A stretch of DNA of 27,405 nucleotides from a virus, in IMG/VR virus record IMGVR_UViG_3300030385_000086, positions 1-27,405 of that record; one strand, given 5' to 3'. The translations under genes were made by a program, and so were the position numbers. Under the pieces are notes generated by a model that was given only the letters and a program-made list of their open reading frames with translations, had not been told where the DNA came from and made no database searches. Positions 1 to 8,940 of this stretch are shown in pieces (the first letter of the stretch is position 1; each line of letters begins with the position of its first letter).

Positions 1-79
1 GCAGCAGGAACGGCAGCTAATTCAGAACTTAATTCTATCTTTAATGGATATTTAAAATATACAGATGTTTTAAATTTGG
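1..79. repeat. 79-bp terminal overlap, left copy
   Basis: These 79 bases are identical to bases 27327-27405. The repeat lies inside an open reading frame that continues in frame when the right end is joined to the left end. It therefore marks a circular contig of 27,326 unique bases. Its length equals a k-mer size used by a common metagenome assembler, so it is probably an assembly overlap, not a biological terminal repeat (inference). Confidence 0.95.
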
Positions 80-969
80 GTTCAGGAGTTACTGCTTCTG
101 ATTTTGGATATAATTTAGTTCTTTTTAATTTATCAGGTCCTACTAATAGGTTTTTAACTAATGCCCCTACTACTCAATATGCAAACTCTGAGGACTATGG
201 CACTCTTTCTATGTTAACGCCTAACAATAATTTAGGCAAAATAGAGTTAACATATTATGATAGTACAGGTAGTTCACTAGGAACTGAAACAGTTAACAAA
301 AATGGACCTACAGGGGCTTATGGTACTTGGGGTGTACAAGCCAAAAGACAGGCGTTACACTTTGGCTGTTTCCCTGGAAATCTACAAAATTGGTCTAGTA
401 CCTTTCAGGGATTGTTAGTAGCATCAAACCCTGTAACTTACTACACAGTACGAGCAGCATCCTCCATAGGATTAAGTATATCACAGGCATACACTATTAA
501 TATAAACTGCCCAACACTTAGGGGCTATGAAAGCATTAGACTTACTTGGCTTAACCAATGGGGGGTATGGGATTACTATACCTTTACACAAAAATCTATT
601 AGAACAACCTCTACTAAAGCTACTACATACACTCAGTTGGCTGGTACTTGGAATGAAGGAAGGTATAGAGTAGACAGCTATAAAGGAGGCAAGAAGTCCT
701 TTAGAACAAACGCTATTGAAAAGATTAAGATGAATACTGACTTTGTAACTGAAGATTTTAATGAGATATTTGAAGAATTAATAAACAGCCCTGAAGTTTA
801 CTTGTTACAGGGTTATCAGCTAGACCTCAATAACGCTTTAAATCAATATGTAACACCTGTAAGACTAACTACATCTAGCTTTGTAAAAAAGACAGTAGCT
901 AATGATAGGCTAATACAATATACCTTTGAGATAGAAAAAAGTAAAACCCTAAGAACACAATCTGTATAA
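1..969 (+). CDS. Tail-tip/baseplate protein, 3' part (continues from 26895)
   Basis: C-terminal 322 residues of the 466-residue protein that starts at 26895. There is no internal start here: the frame is open from base 1. The last about 80 residues (NEIFEELINSPEVYLL, then a stretch with TTSSFVKKTVANDRLIQYTF) match the ending I associate with tail proteins of Bacteroidetes phages, in which this domain probably docks onto the tail hub. The middle is rich in Tyr, Thr, Ser and Asn, as expected for beta-structured tail proteins. The stop codon overlaps the ATG of the next gene (TAATG at 967-971), which suggests translational coupling. The product is structural by inference; a receptor or glycan role is possible but not shown. 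Confidence 0.7.
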   Translation, partial: AAGTAANSELNSIFNGYLKYTDVLNLGSGVTASDFGYNLVLFNLSGPTNRFLTNAPTTQYANSEDYGTLSMLTPNNNLGKIELTYYDSTGSSLGTETVNKNGPTGAYGTWGVQAKRQALHFGCFPGNLQNWSSTFQGLLVASNPVTYYTVRAASSIGLSISQAYTININCPTLRGYESIRLTWLNQWGVWDYYTFTQKSIRTTSTKATTYTQLAGTWNEGRYRVDSYKGGKKSFRTNAIEKIKMNTDFVTEDFNEIFEELINSPEVYLLQGYQLDLNNALNQYVTPVRLTTSSFVKKTVANDRLIQYTFEIEKSKTLRTQSV

Positions 970-3776
970 TGAGTACCCAACTTATATTATATCCTCAGAA
1001 TTATAATGGTCAATACAATTTTACCTCTACTTCTGCTTTAAATGAATTTGTAGTAGAGGGTATTAACTTTGCAACTCTAAATACTACAAGTTCTCACGAT
1101 TCTTCAACCCTTAGTTTAGATACTGAAGCTATTACTGCACTATGGCCGCTAACAGTAAACACTTGGTACAGATTAAGATACCCTGCCTCAGCACCCCCTG
1201 CTTTACCTGTGGAATCAGGTGGGAATTTAGTATTTAATTCAATAGCAACATCAACTTACTCAGGGGTTTTTCAGCGACTTTCAAGTTTAACAATTGGGCA
1301 GTCTTATGATGTTACTATAACCCTACCTGCACTATCAGTAGGGACTATGAGAATAAGGATGTTTAACGGAACCTTAATGGAGAGCCAATCTGTCTTTAGC
1401 CCTACAACATTAATTCTTACACATACTTTTACTGCTTCTGCTCCTGACAATACAGTTATGCTTTTATTTAGTCATGCAGGGGCAACCAATGTTACTGTTA
1501 CTAGCATCTCAGTATCTCCACAAGCTACTAGCCCGACTCTTAATTATCATGATTTGCAGGATGGTCAGGTTATTGTTGATCTTTATGAGAATGAAGATAT
1601 ACCTTTAACTTTAAGTGTAGATAACTTTAAAAATGTGGCAGAGAAAGTACAATCATATTCAAAGGCATTTAATCTACCTGGCACAAAAAGGAATAACCAA
1701 ATCTTTGATAATATCTTTGACATAACAAGAAGTGATGATGGAATAGTCTTTAACCCTTATGTAAAAACTCAATGCTGTTTAAAACAAGATGGCTTTATAT
1801 TATTTCAAGGGTATTTAAGACTTTTAGATATTCAAGAAAAGAAAGGAGAAATTAGCTACAATATAAACCTGTATTCAGAGGTAATAGCTTTGGCAGATAT
1901 ATTACAAGAAATGACTTTTGCTAATTTAGATTTTACTGAATTAAGCCATGATTATAATAGAACACAAATAACAGCTAGTTGGAATGATGCCCCCTCTTTT
2001 GGAATAACTTATATTAATCCATCCACATCAGGGTTTAGGAATGCTAACTCCACTTTAAAATACCCTTTTATAGACTGGGACCATTCATTTTTAATAGGGG
2101 GTGCAACTGGAACTGCTGCTATATACGGCAACCCTGAACTCACTAACTTAGCAAATGCTTTTAGACCAACTATAAATGTCAAGTATTTAATTGACAGAAT
2201 ATTTAATCAAGCAGGGTTTCCTTTTACATATACAAGCACCTTCTTTGATACTAATGCTGATTTCAATAAGTTGTATATGGACTTCAATTGGGGTGCTGAA
2301 AATCAACCAGCATCATCAGGTGGAGCGTCCTATGAATGCTACTATTTTTATAATGTTGGAGATGGGTCGGGTGCTGTTTATGCTACAGATTCAAGTTTTA
2401 CTACTCTTGCTTTGTGTTATAACATCCCATTGATAGGGGGTAGTACGCCCCCAAATTATGATGATGCTACCAATATACTCACTTCAACACAAATAAATGA
2501 AGCTTATACTATAACGTATAATTATCAGATAACGAATCTTGATTCTGTGCCTAGAGAGGTAGAATGTAGGTGGCTTCACAATACAACGCCAATAGATGCT
2601 ATGCCTGCAATTGGTTCAGCTAGTGTTCAAGTTATTCCTGCAGGGGGTACTTTTGTTTTCACAGGGGGTTTTTATGTATTAATGGGGGCTGCAGGGGAAA
2701 CTTTACAAGCTCAATTTATAACTGATGCAGGAACAGCCTCTCAGGTGACTCAAGACCAGGTTGTAACAGGATTTGCAGGTTCAGCCATTGTAACTTGGGT
2801 TGCTAATATTGAAGCAATAACTTCAAGTGCTCTACTTCAAGCCCTAAGAGGTGAAACAGGGCAATGGGATTTTTTAAAAGGATTGATGACTATGTTTAAT
2901 TTAGTTTCTATACCTGATACATCTAACCCTAATAACATTTTAATTGAACCTTATGCAGATGTGTTTATAGATGATACTTCAAGTGGTACAACTTTAGCTT
3001 CAAGAGGGATACAACACGATTGGACTGATAAAATAGATATAGAAGAAATGAAATTAGTGCCCTTAACTGATTTAAACAAAAGGACTATTTTTAAATTTGC
3101 AGAAGATGATGATGATTATTGCTTTAATGTTTATAAAAAGTCAGTTCAAGGACATTTATACGGAAGTAAAGTCTATGATGCTTCAGGTTTTACAGTTTTA
3201 CAAGGAACTGAAGAAATAGTAGCAGAGCCATTTGCAGCAACAGTCGGTAAGGCTTTAATGACACAATTCCCTCAGTTATTAACCCCTGCTATTTATTCCT
3301 ATAATCCTGATGATGGCACTTCTGAGGGATTTGATAATGCTCCAAGAATTTTATATAACAACGGCGTTAAACCTTCAGGAACAACTTACTACATGCCTGC
3401 ACAGAATGGTGTAACTAGCCATAATGAGGATGACTATTTACAGTTTAGCCATTTGAGTACAGTGCCTACTGTGGTCAGCACACCCCCTGCCCTTACTGAT
3501 ACAAGTGACTTTCATTTTGGGGAATGCCAGTTAACAGAGGGTTATGGTAATGCTACACCAAATAACTTATTTAATTTATATTGGATTCCTTATTATAGAG
3601 AACTTTATCACCCTGACACTAGAATCATGACTATAAAAGTTAACCTTACCCCTGGGGATATTAATCTCTTTAAGTTCTTTGACACAGTTTTCATTAAAAA
3701 CAGACATTATAGGGTTAATAAAATAGACTACAAGCCAGGAGATTTAGCAACAGTTGAATTTATACTTATACCATAA
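969..3776 (+). CDS. Large tail-tip protein with possible carbohydrate-binding insert
   Basis: 935 residues, the largest gene here, coupled to its neighbours by one-base overlaps on both sides. Residues about 70-180 look like a jelly-roll carbohydrate-binding module of the CBM4/9 type (a segment with SGVFQRLSSLTIGQSYDVTI, ending near VTSISV). From about 205 comes a region typical of Bacteroidetes phage tail proteins (YSKAFNLPGTKRNNQIFD, then GFILFQGYLRLLDIQ). The C-terminus (LFKFFDTVFIKNRHYRVNKI) resembles tail-hub endings. Known: such proteins sit next to the tape measure in flavobacterial siphoviruses. Inferred: a hub or baseplate protein that also touches surface glycans. It could equally be a purely structural tail-tip protein. 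Confidence 0.65.
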   Translation: MSTQLILYPQNYNGQYNFTSTSALNEFVVEGINFATLNTTSSHDSSTLSLDTEAITALWPLTVNTWYRLRYPASAPPALPVESGGNLVFNSIATSTYSGVFQRLSSLTIGQSYDVTITLPALSVGTMRIRMFNGTLMESQSVFSPTTLILTHTFTASAPDNTVMLLFSHAGATNVTVTSISVSPQATSPTLNYHDLQDGQVIVDLYENEDIPLTLSVDNFKNVAEKVQSYSKAFNLPGTKRNNQIFDNIFDITRSDDGIVFNPYVKTQCCLKQDGFILFQGYLRLLDIQEKKGEISYNINLYSEVIALADILQEMTFANLDFTELSHDYNRTQITASWNDAPSFGITYINPSTSGFRNANSTLKYPFIDWDHSFLIGGATGTAAIYGNPELTNLANAFRPTINVKYLIDRIFNQAGFPFTYTSTFFDTNADFNKLYMDFNWGAENQPASSGGASYECYYFYNVGDGSGAVYATDSSFTTLALCYNIPLIGGSTPPNYDDATNILTSTQINEAYTITYNYQITNLDSVPREVECRWLHNTTPIDAMPAIGSASVQVIPAGGTFVFTGGFYVLMGAAGETLQAQFITDAGTASQVTQDQVVTGFAGSAIVTWVANIEAITSSALLQALRGETGQWDFLKGLMTMFNLVSIPDTSNPNNILIEPYADVFIDDTSSGTTLASRGIQHDWTDKIDIEEMKLVPLTDLNKRTIFKFAEDDDDYCFNVYKKSVQGHLYGSKVYDASGFTVLQGTEEIVAEPFAATVGKALMTQFPQLLTPAIYSYNPDDGTSEGFDNAPRILYNNGVKPSGTTYYMPAQNGVTSHNEDDYLQFSHLSTVPTVVSTPPALTDTSDFHFGECQLTEGYGNATPNNLFNLYWIPYYRELYHPDTRIMTIKVNLTPGDINLFKFFDTVFIKNRHYRVNKIDYKPGDLATVEFILIP

Positions 3777-4633
3777 TGGCAAGACAAAAAACAATACCAT
3801 ATTTAATAGGTTACTCAGTTAAACCTGCTTCAGTTACTCCACTGGGTGAGGTGTTTTTTACTGATGGAACTAATGCGCTGCGCCCTAACCAACAACAATG
3901 TGAGGCGTATGGATATACCTATAACCATGAAACAGGAACTTGCTCTGTTTATACATTTAGTTCACAATTAGAAACCAGCCTAAGAAATGAAAACAACTAT
4001 CTTGGGGGTGCAGGGAACACAACTGAAACAGGGACTAACAACACCTACATTATGGGGGAAAATAATACTGTTAGGGGCTTTTCAAGAAACAATATTATAA
4101 TAGGAAACCAAAATGAAATTGCTAATGGTGTTAATAATACAAATGTATTTGGAACTTTAGGTGAGGCAACGGCAGACAATTCAATAGTATTAGGGTGTAA
4201 TGCAGGAACTGACAATTTAGGGGAAAGACAAAGCATACAATTAATGTATGGAAGGCAAACAACAAATGGAGTTTCTAAATATAGCTACTTAAACAACACA
4301 ACAGATAGTTATTTTGAAGTACCTACTGATACTGTGATGTATTTTCATGCTGATATTGTAACTGTAAGAGTAGGTGGTTCAGCAGGAGCAGGGGCTGTGG
4401 GTGATTATGCAAGTTGGGTAGAGAGAGGAGTTGTGATAAATAAATCAGGAACTTTAAGCATTAATAGAGAAAGAGATACTATTAAAAGTTCAGGAACAGT
4501 TACGAATTGGCTACCAACAGGGATAGTAGTAGGCACAACTTTTGTAATGAGGGTAAGGGGTCAAACAGATATGACTTTAGAATGGAATAGCAACATAACA
4601 TTTACACAAATTAAAACAGGTGTAGCACTATAA
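3776..4633 (+). CDS. Tail fibre/spike candidate with beta-roll repeats
   Basis: 285 residues. Residues about 68-145 hold Asn- and Gly-rich repeats of the form NN-x-I-x-G (NNTYIMGENNTVRG, NNIIIGNQNEIANG, ADNSIVLG). This spacing is that of left-handed beta-rolls in trimeric adhesin heads (YadA type) and phage spikes. The C-terminal 80 residues start near DYASWVERGVVINKSG and look like a separate beta domain, perhaps for trimerisation or receptor contact. It sits between the large tail-tip gene and the tape measure. Role as receptor-binding protein is inferred from repeats and position; no enzymatic motif is visible. Confidence 0.6.
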   Translation: MARQKTIPYLIGYSVKPASVTPLGEVFFTDGTNALRPNQQQCEAYGYTYNHETGTCSVYTFSSQLETSLRNENNYLGGAGNTTETGTNNTYIMGENNTVRGFSRNNIIIGNQNEIANGVNNTNVFGTLGEATADNSIVLGCNAGTDNLGERQSIQLMYGRQTTNGVSKYSYLNNTTDSYFEVPTDTVMYFHADIVTVRVGGSAGAGAVGDYASWVERGVVINKSGTLSINRERDTIKSSGTVTNWLPTGIVVGTTFVMRVRGQTDMTLEWNSNITFTQIKTGVAL

Positions 4634-4644
4634 AATAAAAAGAT

Positions 4645-6417
4645 ATGGCAGAAGAAATAGTAGTAAATATAAAAAGTAATGTTGGGGAGGTAGCTGGTGG
4701 ATTAGACAAGGCAGCAAAGAGTACAGAAAAACTCTCAAAAGCTAGTAAAAAAGCAGGTGGTGGTTTTAAAAAATTAGGAACAGTTGTTAAGGGTGTTGGA
4801 ATGGCACTAAAAGCAGCAGGTATAGGGCTAATTGTAGCACTTGTGGCAAAACTTATGGAAGTCTTTGGTAGCAATCAGAAAGTCTTAGACGCTTTTGATA
4901 CAGGGATGACAGCTTTAACTATGGCATTCAATGATTTGTTTAAAGCTATTGAGGGCATGGTAGGTCCTATCCAAGATTCTTTTAAAGCTATATTTGAAGA
5001 TCCGCAACAAGCCCTTAAAGACTTTGGGGATATGATAGAAGAAAACATCATAGAAAGGTTTGAAAGTCTTTTAGATACCTTCGGTTATGTAGGTGACGCA
5101 TTAGGAGCTTTATTTGCAGGAGAATGGAAGAAAGCAGGGGAATTTGCTGTAAAAGCAGGTAAGGAAATGGTAGATGTGCAAACAGGCATAAATAATTCTG
5201 TTGATAAAATGACAGAAGTAATAACAGAGGGGGTAGCAGCTATTATTGACTACAGTAAAGAAACATTGAAGGCTGCAGGTGCAGTAACGGCAACCAAGAA
5301 AGCAGCACTAAAAGCAGCAGTTGAATTTGAGAAGTTAAATGCTCAATATATGAAAGATGCCGAGATTCAAAGGCAAATCAGAGATGATGAAACTAAGACT
5401 TTTGAAGAGAGAATTGCAGCGAATTTAGAATTGGATAAAATTTTAGATAAACAACAGACAGCACAAAAAGCCCAATTAGCCATTCAACAAGAAGCAGCAC
5501 AACTACAATATAACATAACAAAAAATGATGCGGATTGGATAGAGTTAGAGAAAACAAAGGTTAGCCTTCTTCAGCTTGAAGAAGCTATTACAGGTCAGTT
5601 GTCAGAACAAAAGACAAACCAAGTAGGTTTAGAAAGAGAACTCTTAGAAGCTCAAAACGAATTAGCCTTAACAGGTAAAACAAATAGAGAATTAGAGTTA
5701 GCTGAATTACAACAAGCGTATGAAGCAAAGTTAGAGTTAGCAAGAAAGGCAAATGTAGGCACGGCAGAGATAGATGCTGAATTTGCTGTACAGAAAGATG
5801 AAATAAATAGGGCGTATGATGAGGCAGAATTAGCAAAAGCAGCAGAATTAGCAGACAAAAAGAAAGCAGTAATGCAAGGGATGCTTGATAATATATCTTC
5901 TATTCTAACCAGTGCTTTAGATGCACAAGGTGCTAAAAACGAAAAGAACTATAACCAAGAAAAGAAATTAGCTGAAGCCAGTGGGAAATCTACTGCGGGA
6001 ATTGAGGCAAAGTATGAATCAAAGAGAGTTGCTTTAGCAAAAAAACAAAAGGCATTAAAAATTGGATTAGCAACTATTGACATGTACCAAAGTGCAGTTG
6101 CGGCATACGCGGCAGCGCTACAATTAGGTGCACCTGGAATTGCTTTAGCACCTATTGCAGCAGGACTTGCAGTTGTAGCAGGACTTGCAAACATCAATTC
6201 TATTATGCAAACAGATGTAGGTGGTGGAGGTGGTGGAGGTGGTGCTTCAGCCCCTGGTGCTGCTGGAAGTGGTGCACCTGCTCCCCAAATGATGTCAGGA
6301 GAGTTTCAGTTAGGTGGTGGAGTTGAACCTGAAGCTATGAAAGCTTACGTTGTTACAGATGAAATGAGTAATAGCCAAAACCAATTAGCCAACATTAGAA
6401 GAAGGGCAACAATTTAA
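4645..6417 (+). CDS. Tape measure protein
   Basis: 590 residues. It has the usual tape-measure make-up: Ala/Lys-rich helical N-terminus (DKAAKSTEKLSKASKKAGGG), a hydrophobic segment at about 50-70 (LKAAGIGLIVALVAKLMEVF), long coiled-coil stretches at about 215-480 rich in Glu, Lys and Gln, a second hydrophobic region near 500-530 (LAPIAAGLAVVAGLANIN), and a run of about ten glycines near 535. Known: the tape measure sets tail length and is scaffolded by the tail assembly chaperones. At roughly 0.15 nm per residue a short tail of about 90 nm would be expected (inference). Unusually, its chaperone gene (24394) is not adjacent but about 7.6 kb upstream around the circle. Confidence 0.88.
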   Translation: MAEEIVVNIKSNVGEVAGGLDKAAKSTEKLSKASKKAGGGFKKLGTVVKGVGMALKAAGIGLIVALVAKLMEVFGSNQKVLDAFDTGMTALTMAFNDLFKAIEGMVGPIQDSFKAIFEDPQQALKDFGDMIEENIIERFESLLDTFGYVGDALGALFAGEWKKAGEFAVKAGKEMVDVQTGINNSVDKMTEVITEGVAAIIDYSKETLKAAGAVTATKKAALKAAVEFEKLNAQYMKDAEIQRQIRDDETKTFEERIAANLELDKILDKQQTAQKAQLAIQQEAAQLQYNITKNDADWIELEKTKVSLLQLEEAITGQLSEQKTNQVGLERELLEAQNELALTGKTNRELELAELQQAYEAKLELARKANVGTAEIDAEFAVQKDEINRAYDEAELAKAAELADKKKAVMQGMLDNISSILTSALDAQGAKNEKNYNQEKKLAEASGKSTAGIEAKYESKRVALAKKQKALKIGLATIDMYQSAVAAYAAALQLGAPGIALAPIAAGLAVVAGLANINSIMQTDVGGGGGGGGASAPGAAGSGAPAPQMMSGEFQLGGGVEPEAMKAYVVTDEMSNSQNQLANIRRRATI

Positions 6418-6421
6418 AAAT

Positions 6422-6451
6422 CAAATATATTAACTTAAAATCTATTATATA
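6422..6451 (+). promoter_or_regulatory. Bipartite late-promoter-like element, copy 1 (diverged)
   Basis: CAAATA at 6422-6427, 13 bases, then TCTATTATATACT from 6441. The downstream box differs from the other copies at its 3' end, and the start codon follows at 6454. Twelve upstream bases (AAAAATCAAATA) are shared with copy 2 at identical spacing. If it is a promoter, the mRNA would be nearly leaderless. Confidence 0.5.
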
Positions 6452-6453
6452 CT

Positions 6454-7167
6454 ATGCCATGTACTAAATGTGAAGAAGGAAAATACAAGTGGGGTAAAAC
6501 AGGAGAATGTGAATACGCCACTAAAGAAGATTGCGAATCAGCTAATCATAAATACAATAAGATGAAACCAACACCACTAGGAAAGAAGTCGTATGCAGAA
6601 TACGAGAAAGAATTAAAAGAATTTAATTTTAGCACAGTTTATAAGATAGATTTAGCTTCTATAAAAGATGTTGATAAATTTGTAGATGCTTTAAGTAATG
6701 AAACAGGTAAGGTAAGAGGTATTTTTGATGATTTAGACAATGAGATGTTTCAAAGAAGAAACAGAAGGGAAGAAGCAGAAGAACAATTACAAAATGCTGA
6801 AGATTACAAGTCAAATATAGAAGGCATGAAAAATGAAGTAGAATTAGCTAAAGGTAGATTAGAGAAAGCACAAGATGAGCTAAAAGATGACCAAGATGGT
6901 TTTAAAGAAGAAAATGATAAGTACAAAAAATTATTAGCAAAAGCAAAAGAAGCTGATAAAAAAGTAAAAGGGTTGCAAAAATCTTATATATCTTCTTCTA
7001 AAAAATTAGATGGTTCTATTTCTAAACTGAAAAAGGCTTATGCTGATTTGCAAAAAGCAGGAAAAGATTTAGGCGTTGGTAAAATTCCTGTTGATATGTA
7101 TGATATAGTATTAGATAGTGCTGATGAATTTGCAGGTGGTACATTACCCGCAGGATTTGATGATTAA
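6454..7167 (+). CDS. Coiled-coil virion-associated protein with Cys-rich N-terminus
   Basis: 237 residues. The N-terminus MPCTKCEEGKYKWGKTGECE plus YATKEDCESANHKYNKMKP has CxxC and further cysteines, suggesting a small metal-binding or disulfide module. I recall this head piece from other Bacteroidetes phages. Residues about 85-205 form a charged coiled coil. The last about 40 residues (DLQKAGKDLGVGKIPVDMYD) resemble the end of the next protein, the XkdF-like protease, suggesting paralogous C-terminal modules. Position between tape measure and protease suggests a head-assembly or internal virion protein. Function unknown. Confidence 0.6.
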   Translation: MPCTKCEEGKYKWGKTGECEYATKEDCESANHKYNKMKPTPLGKKSYAEYEKELKEFNFSTVYKIDLASIKDVDKFVDALSNETGKVRGIFDDLDNEMFQRRNRREEAEEQLQNAEDYKSNIEGMKNEVELAKGRLEKAQDELKDDQDGFKEENDKYKKLLAKAKEADKKVKGLQKSYISSSKKLDGSISKLKKAYADLQKAGKDLGVGKIPVDMYDIVLDSADEFAGGTLPAGFDD

Positions 7168-7183
7168 TAATTAGTAAATTAAT

Positions 7184-8188
7184 ATGAATACAAGAATAGT
7201 AGAATTAGTAATAGATGAAGATTCACAAGAATTAGCAATTGATGCTATTAGCTTAGTATCAGCACCTGCAATAGAACAGGACTTTGTTTTCTTTGGAAAA
7301 GAGAAAAACAATCTGACATTCGCAAAGGTAGATGAAGAAAAGCGTATGTTAGTTTCACCTGCCCTTATCCCGAACAAACAGATTTTCAGATATGATCCTA
7401 ACACGGATTCAGAATACTATGTTTACTTTAGTCCTGAAACAGTTAGAAAGGCATCTGAACTCTATTTAAAAAATAACAATCACCACAAAGCTACTCACGA
7501 ACACAACGAAAGAGTGTCAGGGGTTTTAACAGTTGAGAGTTGGATTATAGAAGATACTAAAAAAGACAAATCTACTCTTTACGGATTTTCACTTCCAAAA
7601 GGCACTTGGATGGTAAAAATGCGCATAGACAACCAAGACCTTTGGAATAAGATAAAATCAGGTGAACTAAAAGGCTTGAGTATAGAGGGGTACTTCACAG
7701 ATAAAATGGAGAAAATGGGCGAACAACAACCAACAACAGAAGAAATACTAAGTGCTTTAAATGAAATGATACAAAGCAAAACTGAACTAAAAGCTGAAAA
7801 GGTTGAGTTAACTCGTATGGGCGATTTAAGAAAAGCAGTAGATAAATTAAAAACCTATGATTTAGAAAAAGATTTATCTAGTCTTAGAAGTCAATATAAA
7901 GCTATTAATGGAGTTTTAACAAAATTAAAAACTCAATCTAAGACTTTTGTAAAAGATTATGGGAAATTTGAAGGACTAGCAGATAAACAATGGAAAGATT
8001 ATCAAGCAGCAAGTAAATTAAGTAATGAACTTGCAAAAGACCTTAACGAATTAGGTATGGACGGCGATTCTTTTACAAGAGAATATGACAATGCTTTAGC
8101 TGATGCTGAAACAATAGGTCAAGCAAGTTTTAAAGCTACACAAAGCGACTTTAAAAATTATAACGATATTGTAGACCTTAGCGAATAA
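7184..8188 (+). CDS. Prohead protease, XkdF-like
   Basis: 334 residues. The N-terminal about 180 residues fit the XkdF family (PBSX-type) of head maturation serine proteases: RIVELVIDEDSQELAIDAIS, then SAPAIEQDFVFF at 26-37, a His-containing segment ATHEHNERVSGVLTVESWII (His105 and His107), and KGLSIEGYF with candidate nucleophile Ser166. Known: these proteases cut scaffold and capsid precursors inside the procapsid. Residues about 185-334 add a helical coiled-coil tail similar to the end of the preceding protein, and could be a scaffold-like extension. It is followed by the acidic scaffold candidate and the major capsid gene, which is the expected context. Catalytic residues were chosen by pattern only. 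Confidence 0.85.
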   Translation: MNTRIVELVIDEDSQELAIDAISLVSAPAIEQDFVFFGKEKNNLTFAKVDEEKRMLVSPALIPNKQIFRYDPNTDSEYYVYFSPETVRKASELYLKNNNHHKATHEHNERVSGVLTVESWIIEDTKKDKSTLYGFSLPKGTWMVKMRIDNQDLWNKIKSGELKGLSIEGYFTDKMEKMGEQQPTTEEILSALNEMIQSKTELKAEKVELTRMGDLRKAVDKLKTYDLEKDLSSLRSQYKAINGVLTKLKTQSKTFVKDYGKFEGLADKQWKDYQAASKLSNELAKDLNELGMDGDSFTREYDNALADAETIGQASFKATQSDFKNYNDIVDLSE

Positions 8189-8199
8189 TATCTAAAAAT

Positions 8200-8233
8200 C
8201 AAATAAATAAATAACAATTCTATTATATAACAG
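8200..8233 (+). promoter_or_regulatory. Bipartite late-promoter-like element, copy 2
   Basis: CAAATA at 8200-8205, 13-base spacer, then TCTATTATATAACAG at 8219-8233, 17 bases before the ATG at 8251. Lies in the gap between protease and scaffold genes. The sequence from TTCTATT to AACAGAACCTA is shared with copy 3. Confidence 0.6.
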
Positions 8234-8250
8234 AACCTAAAAAAGAAACT

Positions 8251-8916
8251 ATGGATATTAAAGAACAAATTTTAGTAGCACTTGGATTAAATAAAGATGA
8301 AGGTGTGAAATTAGCTTGGCAGGGCAAGAGCGAAGATGGAACTATTTTCGTATCTACTGCTGAAGAATTAGAAGCAGGTGTTGACATCAGCGTTTTAACT
8401 GAAGATGGCACTACGATCTTATTACCTGTTGGAACTTATAAAACAGAAGATGGGCTTTCTTTCAGAGTTGAAGAAGAAGGTATTGTTGCTGAAGTTATTG
8501 AATCAGAAACAGAAGAAGAAGAAACTACTGAAGAAGTTGAAGCAGCAGAAGATGATGGAAAAGAAGCAGACGTTGAGGACTGGGCAGGAATGGAGAAAAG
8601 AATCCAAAACTTAGAGGATGCTGTCGCTGACTTAAAAGAAGCTAAAGAAGGTGGTGATGATGAAGTTGAAGAAATGGCTGAAGAAGTAACTGAACCATCT
8701 AAAAACCCAAAAACAATAACTACAAAAGAAGTAGTAGAATTTTCAGTTGAAGAATTAAAAGCTGAGAATGAAAAACTTAAAGAGGAGTTAGCAAAAACAC
8801 CTGCTGATGCTCCAATTAACACAAATAAATTTAGTTCAGAAAGACCTGCACTAAACAGAAAAGAATACAATAAGTTATCTAAGCAAGAACGATTCTTGCA
8901 TAACTTAAATAAATAA
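8251..8916 (+). CDS. Scaffold protein candidate
   Basis: 221 residues, strongly acidic in the middle (a Glu-rich run at about 88-105, e.g. ESETEEEETTEEVEAAEDDG). It has two predicted coiled-coil stretches, near 112-145 and 170-185 (VEELKAENEKLKEELAK), and a basic C-terminus (LNRKEYNKLSKQERFLHNLN). An acidic helical protein with a basic capsid-binding tail lying between protease and major capsid gene is the standard picture of a tailed-phage scaffold. No enzymatic motif is visible. The call rests on composition and position. It is the first gene after promoter-like copy 2. Confidence 0.7.
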   Translation: MDIKEQILVALGLNKDEGVKLAWQGKSEDGTIFVSTAEELEAGVDISVLTEDGTTILLPVGTYKTEDGLSFRVEEEGIVAEVIESETEEEETTEEVEAAEDDGKEADVEDWAGMEKRIQNLEDAVADLKEAKEGGDDEVEEMAEEVTEPSKNPKTITTKEVVEFSVEELKAENEKLKEELAKTPADAPINTNKFSSERPALNRKEYNKLSKQERFLHNLNK

Positions 8917-8922
8917 TAATAA

Positions 8923-8940
8923 TTTAAAAAATAAAATAAA
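8923..8940 (+). promoter_or_regulatory. A-rich translation leader of capsid gene
   Basis: The 18 bases TTTAAAAAATAAAATAAA directly before the capsid ATG are identical to the 18 bases before the tail-tube gene at 9924. No Shine-Dalgarno sequence is present. Known: Bacteroidetes ribosomes rely little on Shine-Dalgarno pairing and favour A-rich leaders. Confidence 0.6.

Noticed and set aside
1-79. True biological direct terminal repeat
   Set aside because: It lies within a gene in arbitrary position and its length equals an assembler k-mer; read data would be needed to prove otherwise.
2191-2433. 80-codon plus-strand frame inside the large tail-tip gene
   Set aside because: Hydrophobic out-of-frame translation of a certain gene; no own start context.
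6223-6252. GGTGGA repeat in the tape measure gene as a microsatellite
   Set aside because: It encodes a glycine run, common as a flexible stretch in tape measure proteins.
8405-8614. 69-codon frame inside the scaffold gene
   Set aside because: Lys/Leu-rich shadow of the GAA-rich acidic coding region.
8436-8870. Minus-strand frame of 144 codons opposite the scaffold gene
   Set aside because: Ser-rich mirror of Glu-rich codons; a shadow frame with no leader, and no other gene is on the minus strand.
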